Shown piece after piece: positions 1 through 4,217 of a stretch of 8,984 nucleotides of DNA. The stretch's first letter is position 1, and every line of letters starts with the position of its first letter. This stretch comes from an uncultured Enterocloster sp. GTDB lineage: Bacteria; Bacillota; Clostridia; Lachnospirales; Lachnospiraceae. The stretch lies in NCBI GenBank assembly GCA_944382045.1, contig CALWMT010000092.1, positions 1 to 8,984 of the forward strand. Reading direction: 5' to 3'. The position numbers were made by a program, and so were the translations under genes. The notes below the pieces were generated by a model. That model did not search any database, was not told the origin of the DNA, and saw nothing but the letters and a program-made list of their open reading frames with translations.

Positions 1-1
1 G

Positions 2-73
2 GCGGCGCTGGTTTGCAGCGCCCACAACTCCTTTTCCTGGGATAAGGAGGGCACGGGCCAGGTCCGCCTGTAG
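2..73 (+). CDS. C-terminal tail of an unidentified protein (5' end outside window)
   Basis: An open frame enters from the left edge and stops at TAG 71-73. It encodes 23 residues ending in ...WDKEGTGQVRL. The piece is too short to assign a family. The next open frame (ATG 86) is in the same reading frame, so this TAG is the only thing separating the two. They may be two genes with close spacing, or one gene broken by a stop codon. A purine-rich run at 43-51 (taaggaggg) lies inside this tail but is too far from ATG 86 to be its ribosome site. Confidence 0.4.
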   Translation, partial: AALVCSAHNSFSWDKEGTGQVRL

Positions 74-85
74 GGCTTTCTGAAA

Positions 86-421
86 ATGCTGGAATCTCAG
101 GCATTTCAGAAGTATCCCTGCTTTGCCAGGGAGGATTTTTTCGACTGGATGCTGGAGGCCGGCGTGGACCGGCAGACAGCCTTTGAGGCATCAGAGGAAA
201 TCTGGAAGGGCCGGGCCTGCGCTGGGGGAAGCGCGGGAGAGCGGTTTCGGGCGCTGCCGGTTCCGGAGGAGATAAAGGAGGCGGCGGCAAATTACCGCTA
301 CATATTTCCCAGGGCCCACGGGGTGGAGTACACGCTGCTCTATGCCAGGCTTGCGTGGTACGCAAAGGCGGACAGCCGCGCGTTTGGGAAGATGGTGCGC
401 AGCCAAAAAGCGCGGCCGTAG
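86..421 (+). CDS. Small stand-alone protein resembling a PolC-type DNA polymerase III segment
   Basis: This 111-residue protein resembles one internal stretch of PolC, the Gram-positive replicative DNA polymerase. Residues about 14-42 (AREDFFDWMLEAG...AFEASEEIWKGRA) match the PolC pattern 'REDI..YL...G....AF.I.E.VRKGKG'. Residues about 59-92 (VPEEIKEAAANYRYIFPRAHGVEYTLLYARLAWY) match 'VP.WYI.SC.KI.YMFPKAHA.AYV.MA.RIAYFK'. PolC itself is over 1400 residues and has exonuclease, PHP and catalytic domains; none of these is present. The protein therefore cannot be a polymerase, and it may be a relic or a repurposed structural or DNA-binding module. The start is ATG 86 with a weak AGGG about 10 nt upstream, overlapping the previous stop. 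The C-terminus (...KMVRSQKARP) ends exactly where a HicB-like frame begins, which suggests a recombination junction. The similarity is judged from memory of PolC motifs; the function is unknown. Confidence 0.6.
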   Translation: MLESQAFQKYPCFAREDFFDWMLEAGVDRQTAFEASEEIWKGRACAGGSAGERFRALPVPEEIKEAAANYRYIFPRAHGVEYTLLYARLAWYAKADSRAFGKMVRSQKARP

Positions 422-585
422 GACATTATTTGCAGGATGCTATGGAGATGGCCGTTGATTGTTTGGCCGCTTATCTCTATGACTGCCAAAAAGACAGGGA
501 AGAAGCTTCAGCTCCCTCTAAGTTGTGCTTGATAAAATTATCCCTGCTGCTGAAATGGAGAAATAAAAAGAATATTGCAGGATAA
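421..585 (+). pseudogene. Remnant of a HicB-family antitoxin, N-terminus missing
   Basis: Frame 1 after the PolC-like stop reads GHYLQDAMEMAVDCLAAYLY, then DCQKDREEASAPSKL. This matches the middle of HicB antitoxins ('GdtLeEAlenA.eal..yl.d.eedG..iP.PS'). The partially degraded RNase H-like half that should precede it (about 30-40 residues) is absent, because the frame runs straight into the PolC-like gene at about 421. After SKL the frame continues as non-HicB sequence to a TAA ending at 585. A frame shift near 531 would read DKIIPAAEMEK then a stop, which may be the older ending. No HicA toxin partner is visible in the window. HicB normally neutralises the HicA mRNA interferase and represses its own operon; neither role is likely for this piece. 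Confidence 0.5.
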
Positions 586-604
586 GGGGGGAGTGTGATA
601 TACT
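575..604 (+). promoter_or_regulatory. Promoter of the holin-like toxin mRNA (extended -10)
   Basis: A -35 TTGCAG (575-580) and a -10 TATACT (599-604) are separated by 18 nt. A TGn extension (596-598) sits directly before the -10. A transcript would start near 611 and leave a leader of about 87 nt before ATG 698. Confidence 0.6.
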
Positions 605-610
605 TCCCCC

Positions 611-697
611 ATGGGAAACCAGAGAGCCAAAAGGCGGCTTACCCTTCGCTTATCGGAGGGGCTAACCCTCCAGACGAAAGAAAGGAGAGCACAGCCA
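611..697 (+). promoter_or_regulatory. Structured 5' leader of the toxin mRNA with possible SD-sequestering switch
   Basis: The leader holds a perfect 6-bp hairpin, GGAGGG (655-660) / CCCTCC (666-671), with a 5-nt loop. The ribosome site AAGGAG (682-687) lies 10 nt before ATG 698. The CTCC of the hairpin's 3' arm could instead pair with GGAG of the ribosome site, so the hairpin could act as an anti-sequestrator. GGCGGCT at 633-639 is also complementary to AGCCGCC at 789-795, at the toxin stop codon. That would permit the long-range 5'-3' mRNA closure known from several type I toxin mRNAs. The pairings are read from the sequence; the regulatory role is inference. Confidence 0.4.
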
Positions 698-790
698 ATG
701 TATGTTACATATCAGGACTTAGTTCAGATTGGAATATTCATTGCAGCCCGCGTAGGATTGTGTTACACAATTTTCCGGGGAAAGAAATAG
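698..790 (+). CDS. Putative holin-like type I toxin, 30-aa single-pass membrane peptide
   Basis: This short frame, ATG 698 to TAG 788-790, starts MYVTYQDLVQIG, continues with a hydrophobic stretch (residues about 9-26, IGIFIAARVGLCYTIF) and ends in a basic tail (RGKK). That is the layout of the clostridial 'putative holin-like toxin' family (Hol_Tox) and of TxpA/BsrG-type toxins: polar N-terminus, one membrane segment, lysine-rich end. Such peptides insert in the cytoplasmic membrane and harm the producing cell when their RNA antitoxin is missing. The gene has an SD (AAGGAG 682-687), a dedicated promoter, a terminator, and a convergent antisense promoter just beyond its 3' end. Residue 18 is an arginine (CGC) in the middle of the membrane segment, which is unusual and could weaken the toxin. 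Family assignment is from memory of the motif pattern VTYQDL...GLCYTIF.GKK. Confidence 0.7.
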   Translation: MYVTYQDLVQIGIFIAARVGLCYTIFRGKK

Positions 791-818
791 CCGCCAGCTA
801 CTGCGAATAGTGGCGGCT
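778..818 (-). terminator. Terminator of the antisense RNA
   Basis: An 8-bp perfect inverted repeat, AGCCGCCA (789-796) / TGGCGGCT (811-818), has an inner CTA/TAG extension past one bulge. On the minus strand it is followed by TATTTCTTT (788-780), a moderately U-rich tail. On the plus strand it is followed by a non-U-rich sequence, so it is directional and also forms the 3' hairpin of the toxin mRNA. Confidence 0.5.
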
Positions 819-848
819 GTTACTAAGTAACTGCTAATTACTATTTGA

Positions 849-880
849 GGGTAGGCCGCTTCTCTGGCTTTCCCCTTTTT
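849..880 (+). terminator. Intrinsic terminator of the toxin mRNA
   Basis: The stem is GGGTAGGCC (849-857) with GGCTTTCCC (866-874), with one T-T mismatch and one G-U pair. The loop is 8 nt and is followed by C and five T residues (876-880). It ends directly opposite the start of the antisense RNA. Confidence 0.65.
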
Positions 881-887
881 CATCTTA

Positions 888-916
888 ACTATAGCATATT
901 ATGTGGCCAGATGCAA
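888..916 (-). promoter_or_regulatory. Promoter of the antisense RNA
   Basis: On the minus strand, -35 TTGCAT (916-911) and -10 TATAGT (893-888) are spaced exactly 17 nt apart. It points into the toxin gene's 3' end, with an expected start near 881. Confidence 0.6.
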
Positions 917-1034
917 GCCCGTCTTCCGTCGAAGTACGAGGAAAACGGCAGGAGTCAGGGATTATAGCACACTCATAGTCCAAAAACAAGAGGGGACGGA
1001 AAAACTTAATATAAATTTTCGGAACGCGTTTCGA

Positions 1035-1853
1035 TTACTCTCCGCTTTCCAGAGCCTGGAACAGCTCCTCCTCCCCGATGATCTTCACATTCTTTCCCTT
1101 GGCATTCTGCAGGGCCACCTGCTCAATCTTTTTCATCCCAAAGCCGCCTAAATCGCCGACGACCAGATACGTGGTCCTTCCGCTGACGGCCCCGGTAGTC
1201 CTGCCGCCCTTTTTTGCAATCAGCGCCTGAATCTTCTCCCGGTCATCGCCGCAGTGCCAGAAAACTCCCGTCAGCACGAAGGTACTGCCTGAAAGAACCA
1301 CCTGCTCCACCTGGTCAAAGGGCCGTCCCATCTGCTTCTCCAGTGCTTTTCGGCCCGCTCCCCGGTATAGGGGGTCATCGGATTCCTGCGCGTTCTCCAA
1401 GCCGCCTTGACCAGTGCTCTTTTCGGTGATTGTGCCATCCTTGTTCCGTTTGAAATGATATGATCTTTCCTGATCCCCATCGTCCACCTCGAACTCTCCG
1501 TAGCTGCCGTCCTCAAATTTCCAGTCCGCCTTCTGGATCGAATCAGTCAGTTCTCCCTTTCTGTCTCGGAGTTCCTGGATCATAGCCGTGCGATCTTCCC
1601 AATCCTTGTTAGAATAGCAGAGTCCGGAAATCAAACGATCAATCAGCTGATCCAGATGCTCAGGCGGGTTTTCCCATGCATCGGCCACTTCATCTTCATG
1701 GATGGAGACCTGGCCGTTTCTGATAAACAGATCAGGATACAGCGTATCCGCCCGGTACGCCTTGAGAAGGTCGGCCAGCTTCTTGCTCTGGATGGTGATC
1801 ACCACCGAGCTGTAGCTGCTGGAGTTGGTTACAAAGTCGCTTCTAATTTTCAT
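1035..1853 (-). CDS. Stand-alone BRCT-domain protein with 'MKIRSDFVTNSSS' N-terminus
   Basis: This 272-residue protein has a BRCT domain at its C-terminus (about residues 189-268): GSTFVLTGVFW, then IQALIAKKGGRTTGAVSGRTTYLVVGD, then KIEQVA...VKIIGEEELFQAL. This is close to the BRCT of NAD-dependent DNA ligase. BRCT domains bind DNA ends or phosphorylated partners, so a DNA-damage or DNA-binding role is plausible, but no catalytic domain is visible. Residues 1-20 begin MKIRSDFVTNSSSYSS, an N-terminal signature I recall heading many otherwise unrelated clostridial proteins. The middle (about 50-185) is acidic and charged and I do not recognise it. The start at ATG 1853 is supported by GGAGGG 4 nt upstream. 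The gene follows the 77-aa gene at a 43-nt gap on the same strand and probably shares its promoter at 2205-2233. No clear terminator is seen after the TAA at 1035. Confidence 0.75.
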   Translation of the reverse strand: MKIRSDFVTNSSSYSSVVITIQSKKLADLLKAYRADTLYPDLFIRNGQVSIHEDEVADAWENPPEHLDQLIDRLISGLCYSNKDWEDRTAMIQELRDRKGELTDSIQKADWKFEDGSYGEFEVDDGDQERSYHFKRNKDGTITEKSTGQGGLENAQESDDPLYRGAGRKALEKQMGRPFDQVEQVVLSGSTFVLTGVFWHCGDDREKIQALIAKKGGRTTGAVSGRTTYLVVGDLGGFGMKKIEQVALQNAKGKNVKIIGEEELFQALESGE

Positions 1854-1896
1854 TCTGCCCTCCGCCTTTCTGGTTTATTTCGATTGCTCAGTTCCT

Positions 1897-2130
1897 TTAC
1901 CACTGAGCGCTGCTGTCCTCTCCGCCCGGCTGCAGAACACAATCTCCGGAATCAGGGGGCATCCGCCGCCCCATAATGCCCGCGTCGATCAGATGCGGGA
2001 ACGACGCCATAAACGGGTCTTTTCCCGTGTCTCGTCCGTGTTCGATGATACCGGTACGGAGATAGGCCCCGCTTTCATCGTCAAATACGGAAATAAAGGA
2101 ATATTTCGGATCTACTCTGGTATGTCTCAT
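1897..2130 (-). CDS. 77-aa protein, probably truncated or degenerate version of a larger family
   Basis: The N-terminus reads MRHTRVDPKYSFISVFDDES, then GAYLRTGIIEHGRDTGKDPFMAS, then FPHLIDAGIMG. It looks like a genuine folded-protein segment. From memory it resembles the start of certain clostridial radical-SAM-associated proteins, where 'DPFMASFPHLIDVGIMG' continues as 'HC.HG.SGLC.KAG..CYQ'. Here the continuation is RRMPPDSGDCVLQPGGED, keeping SG.C and a following G but losing the first His-Cys, and the protein ends at 77 residues. That suggests a truncated or decayed copy; the resemblance is tentative. The start at ATG 2130 has AGGAAAG 7-8 nt upstream. A short upstream frame ends in an ATGA overlap with this start. 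The BRCT gene follows 43 nt downstream. Confidence 0.5.
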   Translation of the reverse strand: MRHTRVDPKYSFISVFDDESGAYLRTGIIEHGRDTGKDPFMASFPHLIDAGIMGRRMPPDSGDCVLQPGGEDSSAQW

Positions 2131-2186
2131 AGCTTCTTTCCTGCCTGTTCAAAAACAGGCGTCTCCTCCTTTATGTCCCAAAACAT
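2127..2186 (-). CDS. Possible 19-codon leader peptide overlapping the 77-aa gene
   Basis: From ATG 2186 (minus strand) a frame encodes MFWDIKEETPVFEQAGKKL and stops at a TGA that overlaps the next ATG as ATGA. An AGGA lies 6 nt before this ATG, and the promoter at 2205-2233 would start transcription only about 12 nt upstream. The tight ATGA coupling is what suggests a real leader. The same frame stays open upstream to 2318, but that part crosses the tRNA terminator and is not credible as coding. Confidence 0.25.
   Translation of the reverse strand: MFWDIKEETPVFEQAGKKL
2143..2160. repeat. Perfect 7-bp hairpin in the leader of the 77-aa gene
   Basis: GCCTGTT (2143-2149) and AACAGGC (2154-2160) enclose a 4-nt loop. 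On the minus strand it lies between a strong SD-like AAAGGAGG (2173-2166) and the start codon at 2130, just upstream of the second SD. It has no U-tract, so it is not a terminator. Confidence 0.5.
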
Positions 2187-2193
2187 GCATGTT
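2182..2193. promoter_or_regulatory. 12-bp perfect palindrome AACATGCATGTT next to a promoter
   Basis: The palindrome spans about +6 to +17 of the minus-strand transcript predicted from the promoter at 2205-2233. Its position suits an operator. It also contains the start codon of the possible leader peptide, so it may simply be coding sequence. Confidence 0.25.
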
Positions 2194-2204
2194 CCTGTGA
2201 GGAA

Positions 2205-2233
2205 ATTATAAATGAATGTATCCGAAAAGTCTA
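2205..2233 (-). promoter_or_regulatory. Promoter for the 77-aa / BRCT gene pair
   Basis: Minus strand: -35 TAGACT (2233-2228) and consensus -10 TATAAT (2210-2205), spacer 17 nt. The expected start is near 2198. Confidence 0.45.
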
Positions 2234-2284
2234 TGGGATTTGGCTTGCGCCAACCTGAACGGTTACTTGTAATCAAGGATTTTT

Positions 2285-2329
2285 GCAAAACAAAACCCTG
2301 AAAACCTTGCAGAACCAAGGCTTCCAGGG
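2285..2329 (-). terminator. Intrinsic terminator of the tRNA-Val/tRNA-Met transcript
   Basis: On the minus strand, CCCTG and CAGGG form an outer stem and CCTTG and CAAGG an inner stem, with a 4x4 internal loop (gaag/tttt) between them. The hairpin is followed by TTTTGTTTTGC. It lies 12 nt after the end of tRNA-Met. Confidence 0.7.
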
Positions 2330-2340
2330 CTTCCTAAAAG

Positions 2341-2414
2341 TAGCGGAAGGGAGATTTGAACTCTCGACACCACGGGTATGAACCGTGTGCTCTAGCCAAC
2401 TGAGCTATTCCGCC
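2341..2414 (-). tRNA. tRNA-Met (anticodon CAU), elongator type
   Basis: This 74-nt cloverleaf has acceptor GGCGGAA / TTCCGCT with discriminator A. The anticodon stem CACGG/CCGTG encloses the loop TTCATAC, and the T arm is GGTTC-like (GAGTTCAAATC). The lack of the GGG/CCC anticodon stem and the paired 1-72 position exclude initiator tRNA. The GGCGG start and CCGCTA end fit elongator Met rather than the lysidine tRNA-Ile(CAU). CCA is not encoded. It is the second gene of a two-tRNA transcript. Confidence 0.9.
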
Positions 2415-2432
2415 ATATTTAATTAAAATGGA

Positions 2433-2505
2433 TGGGGCCTACAGGGCTCGAACCTGTGACCCTCTGCTTGTAAGGCAGATGCTCTCCCAGCTGAGCTAAG
2501 ACCCC
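2433..2505 (-). tRNA. tRNA-Val (anticodon UAC)
   Basis: This 73-nt cloverleaf has acceptor GGGGTCT / AGGCCCC with discriminator A and D arm AGCTCAGCTGGGAGAGC. The anticodon stem TCTGC/GCAGA encloses loop CTTACAA, and the T arm is CAGGTTCGAGCCCTG. CCA is not encoded. It lies 18 nt upstream of tRNA-Met on the same strand and shares its promoter and terminator. Confidence 0.93.
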
Positions 2506-2520
2506 GTATCCAGGTTTATC

Positions 2521-2538
2521 CAGCCGCTCTCGCGACTG
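2521..2538 (-). other. GNRA-capped hairpin at the 5' end of the tRNA-Val/Met precursor
   Basis: On the minus strand CAGTCGC-GAGA-GCGGCTG forms an uninterrupted 7-bp stem (one G-U) capped by a GAGA tetraloop. The predicted transcription start (about 2539) is immediately before it, so it would be the first structure of the precursor. A hairpin with the same CGC-GAGA-GCG apex stands at the same place before tRNA-Thr (8006-8024). Confidence 0.55.
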
Positions 2539-2545
2539 CCTGTTT

Positions 2546-2574
2546 AGTATAGGACAAGTTGCGGGAATTGTCAA
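2546..2574 (-). promoter_or_regulatory. Promoter of the tRNA-Val/tRNA-Met operon
   Basis: Minus strand: consensus -35 TTGACA (2574-2569), 17-nt spacer, -10 TATACT (2551-2546). It is a near-perfect sigma-A promoter, as expected for stable RNA genes. Confidence 0.85.
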
Positions 2575-2596
2575 GCGTTTTTTAATAGAAATTTTC

Positions 2597-2626
2597 TTAG
2601 TTTTTTATAGGGGAATATGCTATAAT
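2597..2626 (+). promoter_or_regulatory. Promoter of the lipid kinase-ispF-cysS operon
   Basis: A consensus -10 TATAAT (2621-2626) is preceded by the TGn extension (2618-2620). The -35 is weak (TTAGTT at 2597-2602, 18-nt spacer), as is common with extended -10 promoters. It diverges from the tRNA promoter at 2546-2574. Confidence 0.55.
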
Positions 2627-2635
2627 TAGAAAAAC

Positions 2636-2662
2636 GGCCAGGACGGTGCGCCGTCCGGGGCC
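2636..2662 (+). other. GC-rich hairpin in the operon leader
   Basis: GGACGG (2641-2646) and CCGTCC (2651-2656) pair around TGCG. The stem is extended by GGCC (2636-2639) with GGCC (2659-2662) across a small internal loop. It lies just after the expected transcription start. No T-run follows, so it is not a simple terminator; it may be a stabilising or attenuation structure. Confidence 0.4.
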
Positions 2663-2723
2663 GCTGCAATTCTTTGATACCCCTGCGTGAGATGGGGAGG
2701 TTACGGAAAGAGAAGGAAAGGAA

Positions 2724-3671
2724 TTGGTAGCAAACCTTATGTATTACTTCATTGTAAATCCCAATGCAGGTTCTGGCAGAGGTTTGAAAGCCTGGAAGGC
2801 CATTGCCCGCTATCTGGAACGCCGCAATATCGAATATGAAGTTTTTCTCACCCATGGGACGGGGGAAGCACGGATGAAGGCCAGAGAGCTGACGGAGGGC
2901 GTGCGGGAGCCCAGAAGCATTTTCGTGGTGGGCGGTGACGGCACGGTCAATGAGGCGGTTGACGGGATTTCCTTTCATGCGCCGGTGAGCCTTGGGTATA
3001 TTCCCGCCGGCACGGGGAATGACCTGGCGAAAAGCCTGCGTCTGCCCGCCGGGCCGGTGCGGTGCTTTAAGGTCCAGACCAGGGGAGACGGGAATGCCAT
3101 GATGGATTACGGGGTGCTCACCTTTGGGCGGCAGGAGGTGTTTCATCGGAGATTCCTCGTGAGCGCCGGCATTGGCTTTGACGCCGCAGTGTGCCGGGAG
3201 GCCGGAGATTCCTGCGCTCTGCTTGGCAGATGCCTGGGGCGGCTTGGGCTTGGCCGGCTGCGGTATGCCGTTGTGGGCATCCGTCAATTTTTCGGGTGCA
3301 GGCCCTCAAAGGGCTACATTCTCCTGGACGGGGTACGAAAGATTGAGTTTAACTATATTTTATTTATTTCCTGCCATATTCATCCGTCCGAGGGCGGCGG
3401 CTTTCTTTTTGCGCCCAAGGCGGACGGAAGGGATGGACGGATGAATCTGTGTGTGTTCAGCCATCGGACGCGGCTCAAGCTGATTCCGGTGCTCATTGCC
3501 TCCGCTCTTGGCAGGAGCCGAAAGGGAAAGGGCCTGCGGAGCTACGAGTGCCAGGAGGCGGCCATACACACCGACCAGCCGTTTCCGGTCCACGTGGACG
3601 GTGAGTTCTGCGGGCTGCAGACCGATATACAGGTGGAATGCGTCCGGCAGAAGATACGGATGATGGCATGA
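2724..3671 (+). CDS. Diacylglycerol kinase-like lipid kinase (YegS/DgkB family)
   Basis: This 315-residue cytosolic or membrane-associated kinase carries the family's signatures. IVNPNAGSGRG (residues 10-20) is the nucleotide-binding start, VVGGDGTVNE (68-77) the glycine-rich GGDGT core, and IPAGTGNDLA (93-102) the second conserved loop. The second half (AGIGFDAAV, then VDGEFC near the C-terminus) matches the family's beta-sandwich domain. Members phosphorylate diacylglycerol or related lipids with ATP and recycle DAG into phospholipid synthesis; the exact substrate cannot be read here. The start is taken as TTG 2724 because AGGAAAGG lies just upstream. ATG 2739 would give a more family-like first residue (MYYFIVNPNAG) but sits 16 nt from that site. 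It is the first gene of the operon; ispF follows 25 nt after its TGA. Confidence 0.88.
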   Translation: MVANLMYYFIVNPNAGSGRGLKAWKAIARYLERRNIEYEVFLTHGTGEARMKARELTEGVREPRSIFVVGGDGTVNEAVDGISFHAPVSLGYIPAGTGNDLAKSLRLPAGPVRCFKVQTRGDGNAMMDYGVLTFGRQEVFHRRFLVSAGIGFDAAVCREAGDSCALLGRCLGRLGLGRLRYAVVGIRQFFGCRPSKGYILLDGVRKIEFNYILFISCHIHPSEGGGFLFAPKADGRDGRMNLCVFSHRTRLKLIPVLIASALGRSRKGKGLRSYECQEAAIHTDQPFPVHVDGEFCGLQTDIQVECVRQKIRMMA

Positions 3672-3696
3672 CAGTGAATGATAGAAGGGAGATTAT

Positions 3697-4203
3697 ATGC
3701 GAATCGGACAGGGATATGATGTGCACAGGCTGGTCCAGGACCGCCCGCTGATTTTGGGAGGGGTGGAGGTTCCCTATGAGAAGGGGCTCTTGGGCCATTC
3801 CGACGCGGACGTGTTGATTCACGCGGTGATGGATGCCCTGCTGGGGGCTGCTGCCCTGGGGGACATCGGACAGCATTTTCCCGATACAGACCCGGCTTAT
3901 AAGGGGATTTCCAGTGTGGAGCTTCTGAAAAAGGTGGGGGAGCTTCTGGATGAGAAGGGATTTGTAATTGAAAATATTGATTCCACCATCATTGCCCAGC
4001 GGCCTAAGCTGGCATCCTACCGGCCCCAGATGGCGGCCAATATAGCGGACGCCCTGCACCTGGACGTGTCCCGGGTGAGCGTGAAGGCCACTACCGAGGA
4101 GGGACTTGGCTTTACGGGAAATGGCGAGGGGATTTCCGCTCAGGCCATTGCCCTGTTGACGGAGGCGGCAGATTACTGCTATGATAGGGAAATAATTGAT
4201 TGA
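3697..4203 (+). CDS. ispF: 2-C-methyl-D-erythritol 2,4-cyclodiphosphate synthase
   Basis: IspF makes the cyclic diphosphate MEcPP from CDP-methylerythritol 2-phosphate in the MEP route to isoprenoids. The 168 residues are full length for this homotrimeric enzyme. The metal ligands D8, H10 (GYDVHRL) and H42 (DVLIHAVMDALLGAA) are at the standard positions. HSDADV (34-39), HFPDTDP (54-60) and TTEEGLGFTGNGEGI (131-145, substrate and CDP-binding region) are intact. GGGAG 5 nt before ATG 3697 supports the start. It lies between the lipid kinase and cysS (14-nt gap), a frequent neighbour of cysS in Firmicutes. The usual partner ispD is not in the window. Confidence 0.97.
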   Translation: MRIGQGYDVHRLVQDRPLILGGVEVPYEKGLLGHSDADVLIHAVMDALLGAAALGDIGQHFPDTDPAYKGISSVELLKKVGELLDEKGFVIENIDSTIIAQRPKLASYRPQMAANIADALHLDVSRVSVKATTEEGLGFTGNGEGISAQAIALLTEAADYCYDREIID

Positions 4204-4217
4204 GGAGATAAAAAGGT

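Larger units (their letters stand above)
778..881 (-). ncRNA. Antisense RNA antitoxin candidate for the holin-like toxin
   Basis: A minus-strand promoter (888-916) would start an RNA near 881. This RNA runs leftwards through the entire 3' untranslated part of the toxin mRNA and the last codons of the toxin. It would end at a hairpin (818-789 on this strand) followed by TATTTCTTT. The RNA would be about 100 nt and fully complementary to the 3' end of the toxin transcript, which itself terminates at about 880. The two transcripts thus overlap tail to tail, the arrangement of TxpA/RatA and BsrG/SR4. Expression is not shown by the sequence alone. Confidence 0.55.

Noticed and set aside
595..810. 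71-codon plus-strand open frame over the toxin locus
   Set aside because: It is in a different frame from the holin-like peptide, starts inside the -10 promoter element and has no motif; the 30-codon frame explains the region better.
2127..2318. 63-codon minus-strand frame upstream of the 77-aa gene
   Set aside because: Its first part runs through the tRNA terminator hairpin; only the last 19 codons, after the promoter at 2205-2233, are worth keeping as a possible leader peptide.
2571..3287. 238-codon minus-strand open frame opposite the lipid kinase
   Set aside because: It lies fully antisense to a gene with clear DAG-kinase motifs; its product is proline/histidine-rich with no recognisable fold, typical of a GC-driven shadow frame.
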